Shown here piece by piece: positions 56,501 through 64,000 of a stretch of DNA of 64,000 nt. A program made the translations under genes and the position numbers. Under the pieces are notes generated by a model that searched no databases, was not told where the DNA came from, and saw only the letters and a program-made list of their open reading frames with translations. The first letter of the stretch is position 1. The number at the start of each line of letters is the position of its first letter. The stretch is from Streptomyces sp. NRRL F-2664 (GTDB taxonomy: Bacteria; Actinomycetota; Actinomycetes; Streptomycetales; Streptomycetaceae). The DNA is taken from assembly GCF_000719345.1 (NCBI RefSeq), contig NZ_JOFX01000031.1:1-64000 (forward strand), given 5' to 3'.

Positions 56501-58162
56501 GTTGGACTGGGGGCCGATCGAGGACAGCAGCGAGGTGACGAGCTCCTCGCGGATGGCGTCCAGCGGCGGGTTGGTGACCTGCGCGAAGAGCTGGGTGAAG
56601 TAGTCGAAGAGCAGCCGGGGCCGCTCGGACAGGGCCGCGATCGGGGAGTCGGTGCCCATGGAGCCGAGGGGCTCGCCGCCGGTACGGGCCATCGGCGCGA
56701 GGATGACGCGCAGCTCTTCCTCGGTGTAGCCGAAGGTCTGCTGGCGGCGGGTGACCGAGGCGTGGGTGTGCACGATGTGCTCGCGCTCGGGCAGGTCCGT
56801 CAGCTCGATCTCGCCGGTCTCCAGCCATTCGGCGTACGGGGCGGCGGAGGCGAGTTCGTTCTTGATCTCGTCGTCCTCGACGATCCGCTTCTGGGCGGTG
56901 TCGACGAGGAACATCCGGCCGGGCTGCAGGCGGCCCTTGCGGACGACCTTGGCCGGGTCGATGTCGAGGACGCCGACCTCGGAGCCGAGGACGACGAGGC
57001 CGTCGTCGGTGACCCAGTAGCGGCCGGGGCGCAGGCCGTTGCGGTCGAGGACCGCGCCGACCTGGGTGCCGTCGGTGAAGGTGACGCAGGCCGGGCCGTC
57101 CCAGGGCTCCATCAGCGTGGAGTGGTACTGGTAGAACGCGCGGCGGGCCGGGTCCATGGAGGTGTGGTTCTCCCACGCCTCCGGGATCATCATCAGCACG
57201 CTGTGCGGCAGCGACCGGCCACCGAGGTGGAGCAGCTCCAGGACCTCGTCGAAGGAGGCCGAGTCGGAGGCGTCCGGGGTGCAGATCGGGAAGATCCGGT
57301 CGAGCGCGCCCTCACCGAAGGCGGTCGACGCGAGCTGGGACTCGCGGGCCTTCATCCAGTTCCGGTTGCCCTTGACCGTGTTGATCTCGCCGTTGTGTGC
57401 GACGAAGCGGTACGGGTGGGCGAGCGGCCACGACGGGAAGGTGTTGGTGGAGAACCGGGAGTGGACCAGGGCGAGCGCCGAGGCGAAGCGGCGGTCGGAG
57501 AGGTCCGGGAAGAAGGGCTCCAGCTGGCCGGTGGTCAGCATGCCCTTGTAGACGATGGTGCGGGCGGAGAGCGACGGGAAGTACACGCCGGCCTCGCGCT
57601 CGGCGCGCTTGCGCAGCACGAACGCCTTGCGGTCCAGCTCGATGCCGGTCGTCCCGTTGCTGACGAAGAGCTGCCGGAAGGCGGGCATGGTGGCGCGGGC
57701 GCCGTTGCCGAGCAGGTCGGGGGTGACGGGGACCTCGCGCCAGCCGAGGACCGTGAGGCCCTCCTCGGCGGCGATGGCCTCGATCTGCTCCGCGGCGACG
57801 GCCTGTGCGGTGCCGTCGGCGGGGAGGAAGGCGATGCCGACGGCGTATGCGCCGGCCTCGGGGAGCTCGAATCCGGCGACCTCGCGCAGGAAGGCGTCCG
57901 GTACCTGGGACAGGATTCCCGCGCCGTCGCCGGAGTCCGGCTCGGAGCCGGTGGCGCCACGGTGCTCGAGGTTCCGCAGGACGGTCAGGGCCTGCTCGAC
58001 GAGGGTGTGGGTGGCCTCGCCGGTGAGGTTCGCCACGAATCCGACGCCGCAGGCGTCCTTCTCGTTGCGCGGGTCGTACATGCCCTGCTGGGCGGGGCGA
58101 CCGTCCATGGGCGACCAGGCGGTGTTCAGGCCGGTCGCGGAGTGCGTGGATGCGGAACGCAT
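53570..58162 (-). CDS. gltB: Glutamate synthase (NADPH) large subunit
   Basis: 1530 residues from ATG 58162. Class II amidotransferase: the nucleophile is Cys38 in [14 protein letters not shown] after a 37-residue propeptide. Central and FMN-binding synthase domains follow ([39 protein letters not shown]), with 3Fe-4S cysteines in [21 protein letters not shown]-terminal beta-helix domain includes [20 protein letters not shown] and [13 protein letters not shown]. Makes two glutamates from glutamine and 2-oxoglutarate, the main ammonium assimilation route with glutamine synthetase. A GlnR-like half-box lies 67-82 bases upstream. Confidence 0.98.
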   Translation of the reverse strand: MRSASTHSATGLNTAWSPMDGRPAQQGMYDPRNEKDACGVGFVANLTGEATHTLVEQALTVLRNLEHRGATGSEPDSGDGAGILSQVPDAFLREVAGFELPEAGAYAVGIAFLPADGTAQAVAAEQIEAIAAEEGLTVLGWREVPVTPDLLGNGARATMPAFRQLFVSNGTTGIELDRKAFVLRKRAEREAGVYFPSLSARTIVYKGMLTTGQLEPFFPDLSDRRFASALALVHSRFSTNTFPSWPLAHPYRFVAHNGEINTVKGNRNWMKARESQLASTAFGEGALDRIFPICTPDASDSASFDEVLELLHLGGRSLPHSVLMMIPEAWENHTSMDPARRAFYQYHSTLMEPWDGPACVTFTDGTQVGAVLDRNGLRPGRYWVTDDGLVVLGSEVGVLDIDPAKVVRKGRLQPGRMFLVDTAQKRIVEDDEIKNELASAAPYAEWLETGEIELTDLPEREHIVHTHASVTRRQQTFGYTEEELRVILAPMARTGGEPLGSMGTDSPIAALSERPRLLFDYFTQLFAQVTNPPLDAIREELVTSLLSSIGPQSNLLEPTAASCRSVTLPFPVIDNDELAKLIHINADGDMPGMKAATLSGLYRVSGGGEALAARIEEIRAEADAAIANGARLIVLSDRHSDAEHAPIPSLLLTAAVHHHLIATKQRTQVGLLVEAGDVREVHHVALLIGYGAAAVNPYLAMESVEDLLRAGTFIEGIEPEQAIRNLIHALGKGVLKVMSKMGISTVASYRGAQVFEAVGLNDEFVETYFHGTATKIGGAGLDVIAKEVAARHAKAYPVSGVAATHRALEIGGEYQWRREGEPHLFDPETVFRLQHATRNRRYDIFRQYTDRVNEQSERLMTLRGLFGFKSDRPSISIDEVEPVSEIVKRFSTGAMSYGSISKEAHETLAIAMNQLGAKSNTGEGGEDPERLYDPARRSSIKQVASGRFGVTSEYLVNADDIQIKMAQGAKPGEGGQLPGHKVYPWVAKTRHSTPGVGLISPPPHHDIYSIEDLAQLIHDLKNANPVARIHVKLVSEVGVGTVAAGVSKAHADVVLISGHDGGTGASPLTSLKHAGGPWELGLAETQQTLLLNGLRDRIVVQTDGQLKTGRDVVIAALLGAEEFGFATAPLVVSGCVMMRVCHLDTCPVGIATQNPVLRDRFSGKPEFVVNFFEFIAEEVRELLAELGFRTIEEAVGHAELLDTTKAVSHWKAQGLDLEPLFYVPELPEGAVRHALIEQDHGLEKALDNELIELAADALNAETAEAAQPVRAQVAIRNINRTVGTMLGHHVTKKFGGAGLPDNTIDLTFTGSAGQSFGAFVPKGITLRLEGDANDYVGKGLSGGRIVVRPDRAADHLAEYSTIAGNTIGYGATGGEMFLRGRTGERFCVRNSGALVVSEGVGDHGCEYMTGGTAVVLGETGRNFAAGMSGGVAYVIDLDPDNVNVGNAGAVEALSDTDKQWLHDVVRRHEEETGSTVAAKLLADWSTAVDRFSKIIPTTYKAVLAAKDAAELAGLSESETTEKMMEAATHG

Positions 58163-58228
58163 CGGCTCTCCCGTCGTCGTCGTGGCATATGTGCATAGCC
58201 GAGGGACGACGTTGGCCCTCTGCGAGAA

Positions 58229-58244
58229 ATTTCGTGCAGATTAC
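58229..58244 (-). promoter_or_regulatory. GlnR-like box upstream of gltB
   Basis: Minus strand GTAAT-CTGCAC-GAAAT agrees with the a/b-site pattern gTnAc-n6-GaAAc of actinobacterial GlnR boxes with the exact 6-base spacing and two mismatches. The surrounding 58200-58270 is AT-richer, as expected of the gltB promoter. Confidence 0.4.
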
Positions 58245-58426
58245 ATGATGACGACAATCCCGAGAAGCGGATATGCCATTCCAGCATGCGGACACTGCGC
58301 GAGGCAGGAAGAGGGGACTCCCGCGGCGCTCTGCGGGCGGATCGGCGGGCTCGGCGGGGCGCGCGGGGCGGTCCCGGCGGCTCCCGACGGATCGCGCGCA
58401 GCGCGGGGGGCGGAGGTCCCTGAACA

Positions 58427-58448
58427 GGGCGGGCATCATTGCCCGCCC
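58427..58448 (-). terminator. Terminator of the VIT-family gene
   Basis: GGGCGGGC (58427-58434) pairs with GCCCGCCC (58441-58448), loop ATCATT. It lies 98 bases beyond the VIT stop within the otherwise gene-free interval 58163-58545. Confidence 0.55.
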
Positions 58449-58545
58449 GGAGTCCTGGAGTAATGCCCGGCGGACACAGGATCGAAACCGCCGGGTAACG
58501 GACTACTTATGTTGCGTCCTGCATAGTGTCTCACTCCAGCGGCGG

Positions 58546-59277
58546 TCAGCCTATGGCTGCACCGATCCAGCTTCCCAGGACGTACGTCACACCGGCCGCC
58601 GCGCCGCCGAGCAGGAGCTGGCGCAGACCGCTGTACCACCACGACCGGGCGGTGACCCGGGCGACGACCGCGCCGCAGGCGAAGAGCCCGGCCAGGGCGA
58701 GGAGCACCGCCGGCCACAGGGCCGTGGCGCCGAGCAGGTAGGGCAGGACGGGGAGCAGGGCGCCCAGCGCGAAGGAGCCGAAGGAGGAGGCGGCGGCGAC
58801 GAGCGGCGACGGCAGGTCGTCGGGGTCGATGCCGAGCTCCTCGCGGGCGTGGATCTCCAGGGCCTGCTCGGGGTCGCGGGACAGCTGCATGGCGACCTCG
58901 CGGGCGAGTGCCGGTTCGACACCGCGCGAGACATAGAGCTCGGCCAGCTCCTCCATCTCGTCGACGGGGTGCTTGCGCAGCTGCTGCCGCTCGATGTCGA
59001 GTTCGGCGAGGACCAGCTCGCGCTGCGAGGCGACGGAGGTGTACTCGCCCGCGGCCATCGAGAAGGCTCCGGCGGCGAGGCCGGCGAGGCCGGTGATCAC
59101 GACGGTCTGCGGGGCGACGGCCCCGCCCGCCACGCCGGTCATGAGGGCCAGGTTCGAGACGAGGCCGTCCATCGCACCGAAGACGGCCGGCCGCAGCCAT
59201 CCACCATTGACGTCGCGGTGCGTGTGGTTGTCGCGGTGGGCGGTGTGCAGCGGTGCTTCGATGTCGATGATGGACAT
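58546..59277 (-). CDS. VIT1/CCC1 family membrane protein (iron/manganese transport)
   Basis: 243 residues from ATG 59277 with GGGGAG upstream. Starts with a His-rich stretch (LHTAHRDNHTHRD), then the VIT signature RPAVFGAMDGLVSNLALMTG, GLAAGAFSMAAGEYTSVASQ with the metal-site Glu, a charged cytoplasmic segment (residues about 85-150, ARELHP-like helices) and three C-terminal membrane segments. Relatives move Fe2+ or Mn2+ out of the cytoplasm. It reads away from the ADP-ribosylglycohydrolase cluster; a GGGCGCG-ATGA-CGCGCCC hairpin (59315-59332) lies in its upstream region. Confidence 0.9.
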   Translation of the reverse strand: MSIIDIEAPLHTAHRDNHTHRDVNGGWLRPAVFGAMDGLVSNLALMTGVAGGAVAPQTVVITGLAGLAAGAFSMAAGEYTSVASQRELVLAELDIERQQLRKHPVDEMEELAELYVSRGVEPALAREVAMQLSRDPEQALEIHAREELGIDPDDLPSPLVAAASSFGSFALGALLPVLPYLLGATALWPAVLLALAGLFACGAVVARVTARSWWYSGLRQLLLGGAAAGVTYVLGSWIGAAIG

Positions 59278-59536
59278 ATGGAGTTTCTCCCCTTTTCTCC
59301 CCATTGGTGCGAACGGGCGCGATGACGCGCCCTGCTCCCCCTGAACACCTCGAAACTACGCACGATTTTTTCCGCCCGCCAGCAAGGAAGGCCGTACTTA
59401 CCTGCGGTTTTGCGGGTCGGCGACCGGGTGACGCCGGTGTTCCCGGGGTGTTTCGCGGCGCGCGACAAACCGTATGACATGGCACAAATCCCCCAAGGGG
59501 TCATGATGAGCCCCATCCAAGTGGGAGAGGCGCGCC

Positions 59537-60532
59537 ATGGAGCCGGTGAAGCTGATCGCATGCAATCCGCAGGTCCTCCTCGAACGGGCCAGGGGCGCTC
59601 TTCTGGGGCTCGCGGTCGGCGACGCGCTCGGCGCTCCCGCGGAGAACATGAAGCCGTCGGAGATCCGTGCGAAATGGGGCCGCATCGAGGGCTTCGTGAC
59701 GGACGACCCGGCGGGCACGGACGACACCGAGTACGCGATCTTCTCCGGGCTGCTGCTGGCCCGCCACGGCTCGGCGCTGACCGTCGCCCACGTCGAACGG
59801 GCCTGGCACCACTGGATCGCCGACCTCGACGAGGGCCCGTTCCGGGGCGCCGGCTTCTCGGAGCGCGGCACGCTGGAGAACCTCCGGCGGGGCCTGGCGG
59901 CGCCGATCTCCGCCCAGCACCGGCACGCCTGGTCGGACGGGCTGGCCATGCGGGCGGCGCCGTTCGGCGTGTTCGCGGCGGGCCGGCCCGCCGAGGCGGC
60001 GCGACTGGTGGCCATCGACGGCACGGTCAGCCACGACGGCGAGGGCATCTACGGCGGTCAGGCGGTGGCCGCGGGCGTGGCGGCGGCCATGGCGGGCGGC
60101 AGCCCGGCGTCGGTCGTCTCCGCCGCCCTCTCGGTGATCCCGTCCGACTCGTGGACGGCCCGCTCCCTGCGCCGGGCGGTCACCGCCGCCCCGCGCGGAG
60201 AACGGGCGGTGCGCTCGGCCGTTGTCATCGGCGGCTACCCGTGGACGGACCTGGCGCCGGAGGCGGTGGGCCTGGCCTTCGGCGCGTTCGCCGCCTGCCG
60301 GGGCGACTTCCCCTCCTCGGTGCTCACCGCCGTGAACATGGGCCGCGACGCGGACACCACGGCCGCGGTGGCGGGCGCCCTGGCCGGTGCCATGGCGGGC
60401 GCCGCGGCCATCCCGGCCGCCTGGGGCTCGGCGATCGGCCCGGTCCGCGGCAGCTGCCTCCCGTCGATGCGGGGCTACCACGTCCTGGACATCGCGGACC
60501 TCCTCACCCCGGAATACGAGGCCGCCCGATGA
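59537..60532 (+). CDS. ADP-ribosylglycohydrolase family protein 1
   Basis: 331 residues from ATG 59537 with GTGGGAGAGG upstream. ARH/DraG fold with complete metal sites: ARGALLGLAVGDALGAPAEN, AGTDDTEYAIFSGLLLA (TDDT/E) and NMGRDADTTAAVAGALAGAM (DADT). Such enzymes hydrolyse ADP-ribose from proteins, nucleic acids or small molecules with two Mg2+. The target is unknown. First of four consecutive family members, coupled to the next by an ATGA overlap. Confidence 0.92.
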   Translation: MEPVKLIACNPQVLLERARGALLGLAVGDALGAPAENMKPSEIRAKWGRIEGFVTDDPAGTDDTEYAIFSGLLLARHGSALTVAHVERAWHHWIADLDEGPFRGAGFSERGTLENLRRGLAAPISAQHRHAWSDGLAMRAAPFGVFAAGRPAEAARLVAIDGTVSHDGEGIYGGQAVAAGVAAAMAGGSPASVVSAALSVIPSDSWTARSLRRAVTAAPRGERAVRSAVVIGGYPWTDLAPEAVGLAFGAFAACRGDFPSSVLTAVNMGRDADTTAAVAGALAGAMAGAAAIPAAWGSAIGPVRGSCLPSMRGYHVLDIADLLTPEYEAAR

Positions 60533-62256
60533 CCCTGCGCACCCCCGACGAAGCCGTCCCGCCCGGCGCCGGCCTCCCCCACCCGGGCCCTCCGGCCACC
60601 GCGGGTGCCTCCCAGGACCGGGCTCCGGAGCCCCGCCCACAGCCGCTCCCCGTACCGGCGGGCCCGGAGGCCCTGCAGGTGGCCCTGCCGACGGAACTCC
60701 CGCCGTGCCCGGCCGTCTCCGCCCCCGACCGGCCCGGGCCCGTACCGGAGGGCCACGGCCTGGTACCGGCGGAACGCGCGGCCGGGCTCGGGCACGCCTC
60801 CGGGGCGGGGGCACGGCCGCGGTTCGTACCGGTGGAACTCCCGGCGGGAGCGGGCGGCGCCCTGGCGCCGGTCGGCCCCGAGGGTCTCGGGCCGGCCATG
60901 CCGGCGCAGCCTCCGGCAGGCACGGCCGGCCAGGACGGTGCGGTCCGGCCCCCGGCCGCACGGGCCACCACCCTGCGGGCGGCGGGGCTCGGGACGGAGC
61001 CGGCGGTGCGGGCCGTCATCCGGACCGCCGCCCCGCACCCCGAGCACCCCGCAGGGGCGTCGCAGGACCGCCGTCCCATCGAGGGCCTGCTCCTCGGGCT
61101 CGCCGCGGGCGACGCCGCCGGCTGGCCCGCGGCCCGCCACCGTGCCGCCCGGATGCCCGAGTGGACCCGCCGCCTCACCCGCGAGCTCGACACCTTCGCC
61201 GAGCAGAACGCCACCACCACCCTGCCCGTCCCCATCGCCCTCAACCAGCCTCCGGAACCCCTGCGCCTCGGCCCGTCCGACGACGCCGAGTGGGCGGCCT
61301 TCGTGGCCGAATCCGTCCTCACCGCAGCCGGCGTCCTCCTCAGCGACCTCTCCCGCTCCCGCCGCATGCGCGCCGCCATCGACCTCGCCTGGAACGCCCT
61401 CGCCTCCGAGGTCGCCGCCGCAGCGGAGCGCGCACCCGAAGTGGAGTCCGCCGTGCTGCCCCTGCGCGCCCGGATCTCCGTACGCGCCGGCCTCGGCAAC
61501 CTCGCCACCGGCCTGCGTCCGCCCGCCACCGGCCACGACAACCCGCACTACTTCGACGACGCGGCCTGCGTCCGTGCCTGCGTCCTCGCCGTCGTCCACC
61601 CCGGCGACGCCGCGGCCGCCGCCGACCTCGCGGAGTTCGACGCCCGCTACACCCAGGACGGCGACGGGGTGCACGGCGCCCGCGCCATGGCCGCGGCCGT
61701 CGCGACCGCCCTCGCCACGGCAGACGTCGACGCCGCCGTGGACGCCGCCCTCGCCCGGCTGCCCGCCGCCACCGAGATCGGCCGCAACGCCCGCCACGCC
61801 GTAGGACTGGCCCGTGCCCACACCGACGGCGGCGCCTTCGCCATCGTCCCGACCCTCGAACACGAGATCGTCGACCACGTGTACAGCTACGGCATCGCCG
61901 CCGCCGAGACCGTCCCCGTGGCCCTCGCCCTCGCCACCGCCGCCCGCGGCCGGGCCACCGAGGCCGTACCGGCGGCCGCCTGCCTGTCCCGCGTCGCCGA
62001 CTCCGCCCCCGCCCTCGCCGGCGCGCTGACCGGCGCGATCGGAGGCGGCGATGCGATCCCCGCCGCCTGGCGCGAAGCCTGCCGCACCCTCTCCGGCTGC
62101 GCCCTCCCCCACCTCGCCGGCACCGACCTCGTCGAACTCGCCGCGCTCCTCGCCGGCACCGAACTCACCTCACCCGGGACCGGCCCGCTCGGGCCCGCCC
62201 CCCTGGAGGCCCCCGCGGCCGGGGTCGGCCCGCCCGAGCGGAGGCCGTCCGCGTGA
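60529..62256 (+). CDS. ADP-ribosylglycohydrolase family protein 2, divergent, with long disordered N-terminus
   Basis: 575 residues from ATG 60529, overlapping the previous stop. Residues 1 to about 185 are Pro/Ala/Gly-rich and look disordered. The ARH-like domain starts at RPIEGLLLGLAAGDAAGWPA. The middle metal motif is changed (SDDAEWAAFVAESVL), and the final motif, normally GGDADTxAAxxG, reads SRVADSAPALAGALTGAIGG, so the first ligand Asp is missing. It may be catalytically altered or a binding partner of its neighbours. Family membership is clear, activity doubtful. Confidence 0.82.
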   Translation: MTLRTPDEAVPPGAGLPHPGPPATAGASQDRAPEPRPQPLPVPAGPEALQVALPTELPPCPAVSAPDRPGPVPEGHGLVPAERAAGLGHASGAGARPRFVPVELPAGAGGALAPVGPEGLGPAMPAQPPAGTAGQDGAVRPPAARATTLRAAGLGTEPAVRAVIRTAAPHPEHPAGASQDRRPIEGLLLGLAAGDAAGWPAARHRAARMPEWTRRLTRELDTFAEQNATTTLPVPIALNQPPEPLRLGPSDDAEWAAFVAESVLTAAGVLLSDLSRSRRMRAAIDLAWNALASEVAAAAERAPEVESAVLPLRARISVRAGLGNLATGLRPPATGHDNPHYFDDAACVRACVLAVVHPGDAAAAADLAEFDARYTQDGDGVHGARAMAAAVATALATADVDAAVDAALARLPAATEIGRNARHAVGLARAHTDGGAFAIVPTLEHEIVDHVYSYGIAAAETVPVALALATAARGRATEAVPAAACLSRVADSAPALAGALTGAIGGGDAIPAAWREACRTLSGCALPHLAGTDLVELAALLAGTELTSPGTGPLGPAPLEAPAAGVGPPERRPSA

Positions 62257-62392
62257 CGGGCGACTTCCAGCCGCGCGACCACGCTCCGGACGTGTCGACC
62301 GCAGCCGCGCACGCCTGCCGGGGGCAAGGTGGTAACCCTCCCGCACGCAGCACAGCGCCCACAGGTTTCCGGACAAGGAGAGGGAGAGCCGA

Positions 62393-63538
62393 ATGACGCT
62401 CACGTTGGAGGACCGGGCCTGCGGTGCCCTCGTCGGCGCCGCCGTCGGCGACGCGCTCGGCGGCCCGGTGGAGGGATGGACCCCGGACCAGATCGTCGAA
62501 CGGCACGGCGGCCGCGTCCACGGCATCGTCGGCCCGTGGCACGAGAACTGGCGCACGGCCCGTCCCATCGCCCCGTACCACAAGGGCGACGGGCACGTCA
62601 CGGACGACACCTTGATGACGCACGCGCTGGTGCGGGTCTACGAGACCGTACGGGACCACCTCGACGCCTATGCCGTCGCCGAGCACCTGGTCCCCGACCT
62701 GATGTCCACCCCGCGCTGGATCCCCGAACTGGAGGCGGAGGCGCTGCCGTTGCAGCGGATCTTCCTCGCCGAGAAGTGGATGGTGACCCGTCTGCACTAC
62801 GCACACGCGGACCCTCGCGAGGCCGGCACCGGCAACATCGTCAACTGCGGCGCGGCCATGTACATGGCTCCGGTCGGCATCGCCAACGCGGGCAACCCGG
62901 CGGGAGCCTACGCCGAGGCCCTCGACATCGCCGGCGCGCACCAGTCCTCGTACGGACGCGAGGCGGCGGGCGTGTTCGCGGCGGCGGTCGCGGCCGCGTG
63001 CGTGCCGGGGGCGACGGCCGCGAGTGTGGTGGACACCGTGCTGGCCCTGGCGAAGGACGGCACGCGGGCGGCGATCGCGGCGGTTCGCGAAGCGGCCTGC
63101 GCCCACCGGGACTTCGAGTCGGCGCTCGTGCCGCTGCGGGCGGCGGTGGCCCCGTACGACTCGGTCGGCCCCGACTACCGCAATCCGTCCCTCGACGCCC
63201 GCCGCCCGTCCCGCCTCCACGCCATCGAGGAACTCCCGGTCGCACTGGGGATGCTGCTGGTCGCGGACGGCCGGTACGAGGGGGCCGTGCTCGGGGCGGT
63301 CAACTACGGGCGGGACTGCGACTCCATCGCCACCATGGCCGGAGCGATCGCCGGAGCCCTGGGCGGCGAGGCCGCCGTCCCCGCGGTGTGGGCGAAGCAG
63401 GTCGCCGAGGCCAGCCGCCTGGACCTGCACGCCCCGGCGGTCGCCCTGGCCGCCGTGGCCCTCGAGATCTTCGCCCGCGACCGCACCCGCCGCCGTGCCC
63501 ACGAAGCGGCCTTCACCTCGATCGCCACGCCCCGATGA
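62393..63538 (+). CDS. ADP-ribosylglycohydrolase family protein 3
   Basis: 381 residues from ATG 62393 with AAGGAGAGGGAGA upstream. Motifs: CGALVGAAVGDALGGPVEGW, HVTDDTLMTHALVRVYET (TDDT) and AVNYGRDCDSIATMAGAIAG (DCDS in place of DADT, as in several bacterial members). It has its own ribosome site after a 136-base gap in which I see no gene, so it may have a separate promoter. Overlaps the next gene (ATGA). Confidence 0.92.
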   Translation: MTLTLEDRACGALVGAAVGDALGGPVEGWTPDQIVERHGGRVHGIVGPWHENWRTARPIAPYHKGDGHVTDDTLMTHALVRVYETVRDHLDAYAVAEHLVPDLMSTPRWIPELEAEALPLQRIFLAEKWMVTRLHYAHADPREAGTGNIVNCGAAMYMAPVGIANAGNPAGAYAEALDIAGAHQSSYGREAAGVFAAAVAAACVPGATAASVVDTVLALAKDGTRAAIAAVREAACAHRDFESALVPLRAAVAPYDSVGPDYRNPSLDARRPSRLHAIEELPVALGMLLVADGRYEGAVLGAVNYGRDCDSIATMAGAIAGALGGEAAVPAVWAKQVAEASRLDLHAPAVALAAVALEIFARDRTRRRAHEAAFTSIATPR

Positions 63539-64000
63539 CTGCCTCCGCCACCGGGTCCGACGCCTTGCGGCTGACCTGGGCGCAGCCGGAGGACCTCGTC
63601 GGGCACGAGTTGCGGCAGGCCGCCGAGGACGGCCGGGATCCCGGCCCCGCCCTGCGGGCGTGGCTCGCGGCGGGCGGGCACCCGGCGCCCGAGTGCGCCG
63701 GGGCCTCCCCGGTCCCGGCTCCCCCGCACCTGCGGGCGCTGGCCTCCCGCCTGCTGGACGAACTGGCCGCTCTTGACTGCCCGTTGTCCGCCGACGAGCC
63801 GACGTCCTGGGCAGCCATCACATCGGCCTGCCGACAGGCCGCGGGGGTGGCGGTGGCGGACGACCCCGGGCTCGGCCCCCCGCCGCGCGGCCGGGACCCG
63901 CTGGGCCCGCCGGAGGGCGGCGCGGGGTGGGGGGCCGAGGCAGGGCCCGGGGCCGAGGCAGGGGCCGGGCCGGGGCTGCGGGAGCGGCTCGAAGGGGCTC
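63535..64000 (+). CDS. ADP-ribosylglycohydrolase family protein 4, N-terminal part (runs off window)
   Basis: At least 155 residues from ATG 63535, coupled to the preceding stop. The start (DALRLTWAQPEDLVGHELRQ AAEDGRD) is a non-catalytic leader I associate with actinobacterial members of this family. After a Gly/Ala/Pro linker the last visible residues, LRERLEGA, are the usual beginning of the ARH domain (LxxRLxGAWLGRAxG). The catalytic part is outside the window, so the assignment is an inference from leader and position. Confidence 0.65.
   Translation, partial: MTASATGSDALRLTWAQPEDLVGHELRQAAEDGRDPGPALRAWLAAGGHPAPECAGASPVPAPPHLRALASRLLDELAALDCPLSADEPTSWAAITSACRQAAGVAVADDPGLGPPPRGRDPLGPPEGGAGWGAEAGPGAEAGAGPGLRERLEGA

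Noticed and set aside
53546-58198. Long plus-strand frames antisense to gltB and gltD
   Set aside because: They are codon-bias shadows of the glutamate synthase genes, with Val/Gly/Asp-rich products and no domain.

Overview
The window is chromosomal DNA from a Streptomyces or a very close relative. Evidence: very high GC, strong third-position G/C bias, many GTG starts, GGAGG-type ribosome sites, Tat and lipoprotein signals, a WhiJ-like XRE/DUF397 pair, and the order polA - liv transporter - ANTAR regulator - pyruvate kinase - gltBD - ADP-ribosylglycohydrolases, which I know from Streptomyces chromosomes (recalled, not searched).

Layout. 1-931: remnants of a lytic transglycosylase (-) and a DUF4184 membrane protein (+), both lacking their 5' ends and abutting at about 381. 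985-7379: DNA polymerase I, an FdhF/YdeP-type molybdopterin oxidoreductase, a hotdog thioesterase and a small lipoprotein. 7946-13733: a five-gene branched-chain amino acid ABC transporter (livKHMGF). 13797-18533: ANTAR response regulator, tRNA-Leu(CAA), a free-standing LAGLIDADG-type protein, GNAT acetyltransferase, pyruvate kinase, SIMPL-domain protein. 18661-30558: Tat-exported 5'-nucleotidase, a two-gene siderophore-type module (PLP decarboxylase plus N-hydroxylase), aminopeptidase N, chorismate mutase, a decayed response-regulator gene, trypsin, an HExxH/zinc-ribbon protein and a secreted HAD phosphatase.

30751-44876 holds the most distinctive content: genes that match the KstR2 regulon of Mycobacterium tuberculosis, which degrades the last two steroid rings (HIP pathway). 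They are two SDRs (Rv3548c- and Rv3549c-like), echA20, ipdA, ipdB, ipdC, then fadA6, kstR2, ipdF and a fadE31/fadE32-type pair. The two halves are separated by four unrelated genes (phosphatase, DEAD-box helicase, cold-shock protein, SIMPL protein). Each half has a divergent promoter region with nearly the same operator, ACCAAACAYTTGTTAGG, close to the published KstR2 box. fadD3, fadE30 and fadE33 are not in the window.

44851-51900 is an accessory stretch: methyltransferase, small exported or lipid-anchored proteins, a lower-GC membrane protein, vWA and PPOX-like proteins, XRE/DUF397. 52117-58162 is glutamate synthase (gltB, gltD overlapping). 58546-64000 has a VIT-family protein diverging from four consecutive ADP-ribosylglycohydrolase genes joined mostly by ATGA overlaps; the last runs off the window just as its catalytic domain begins.
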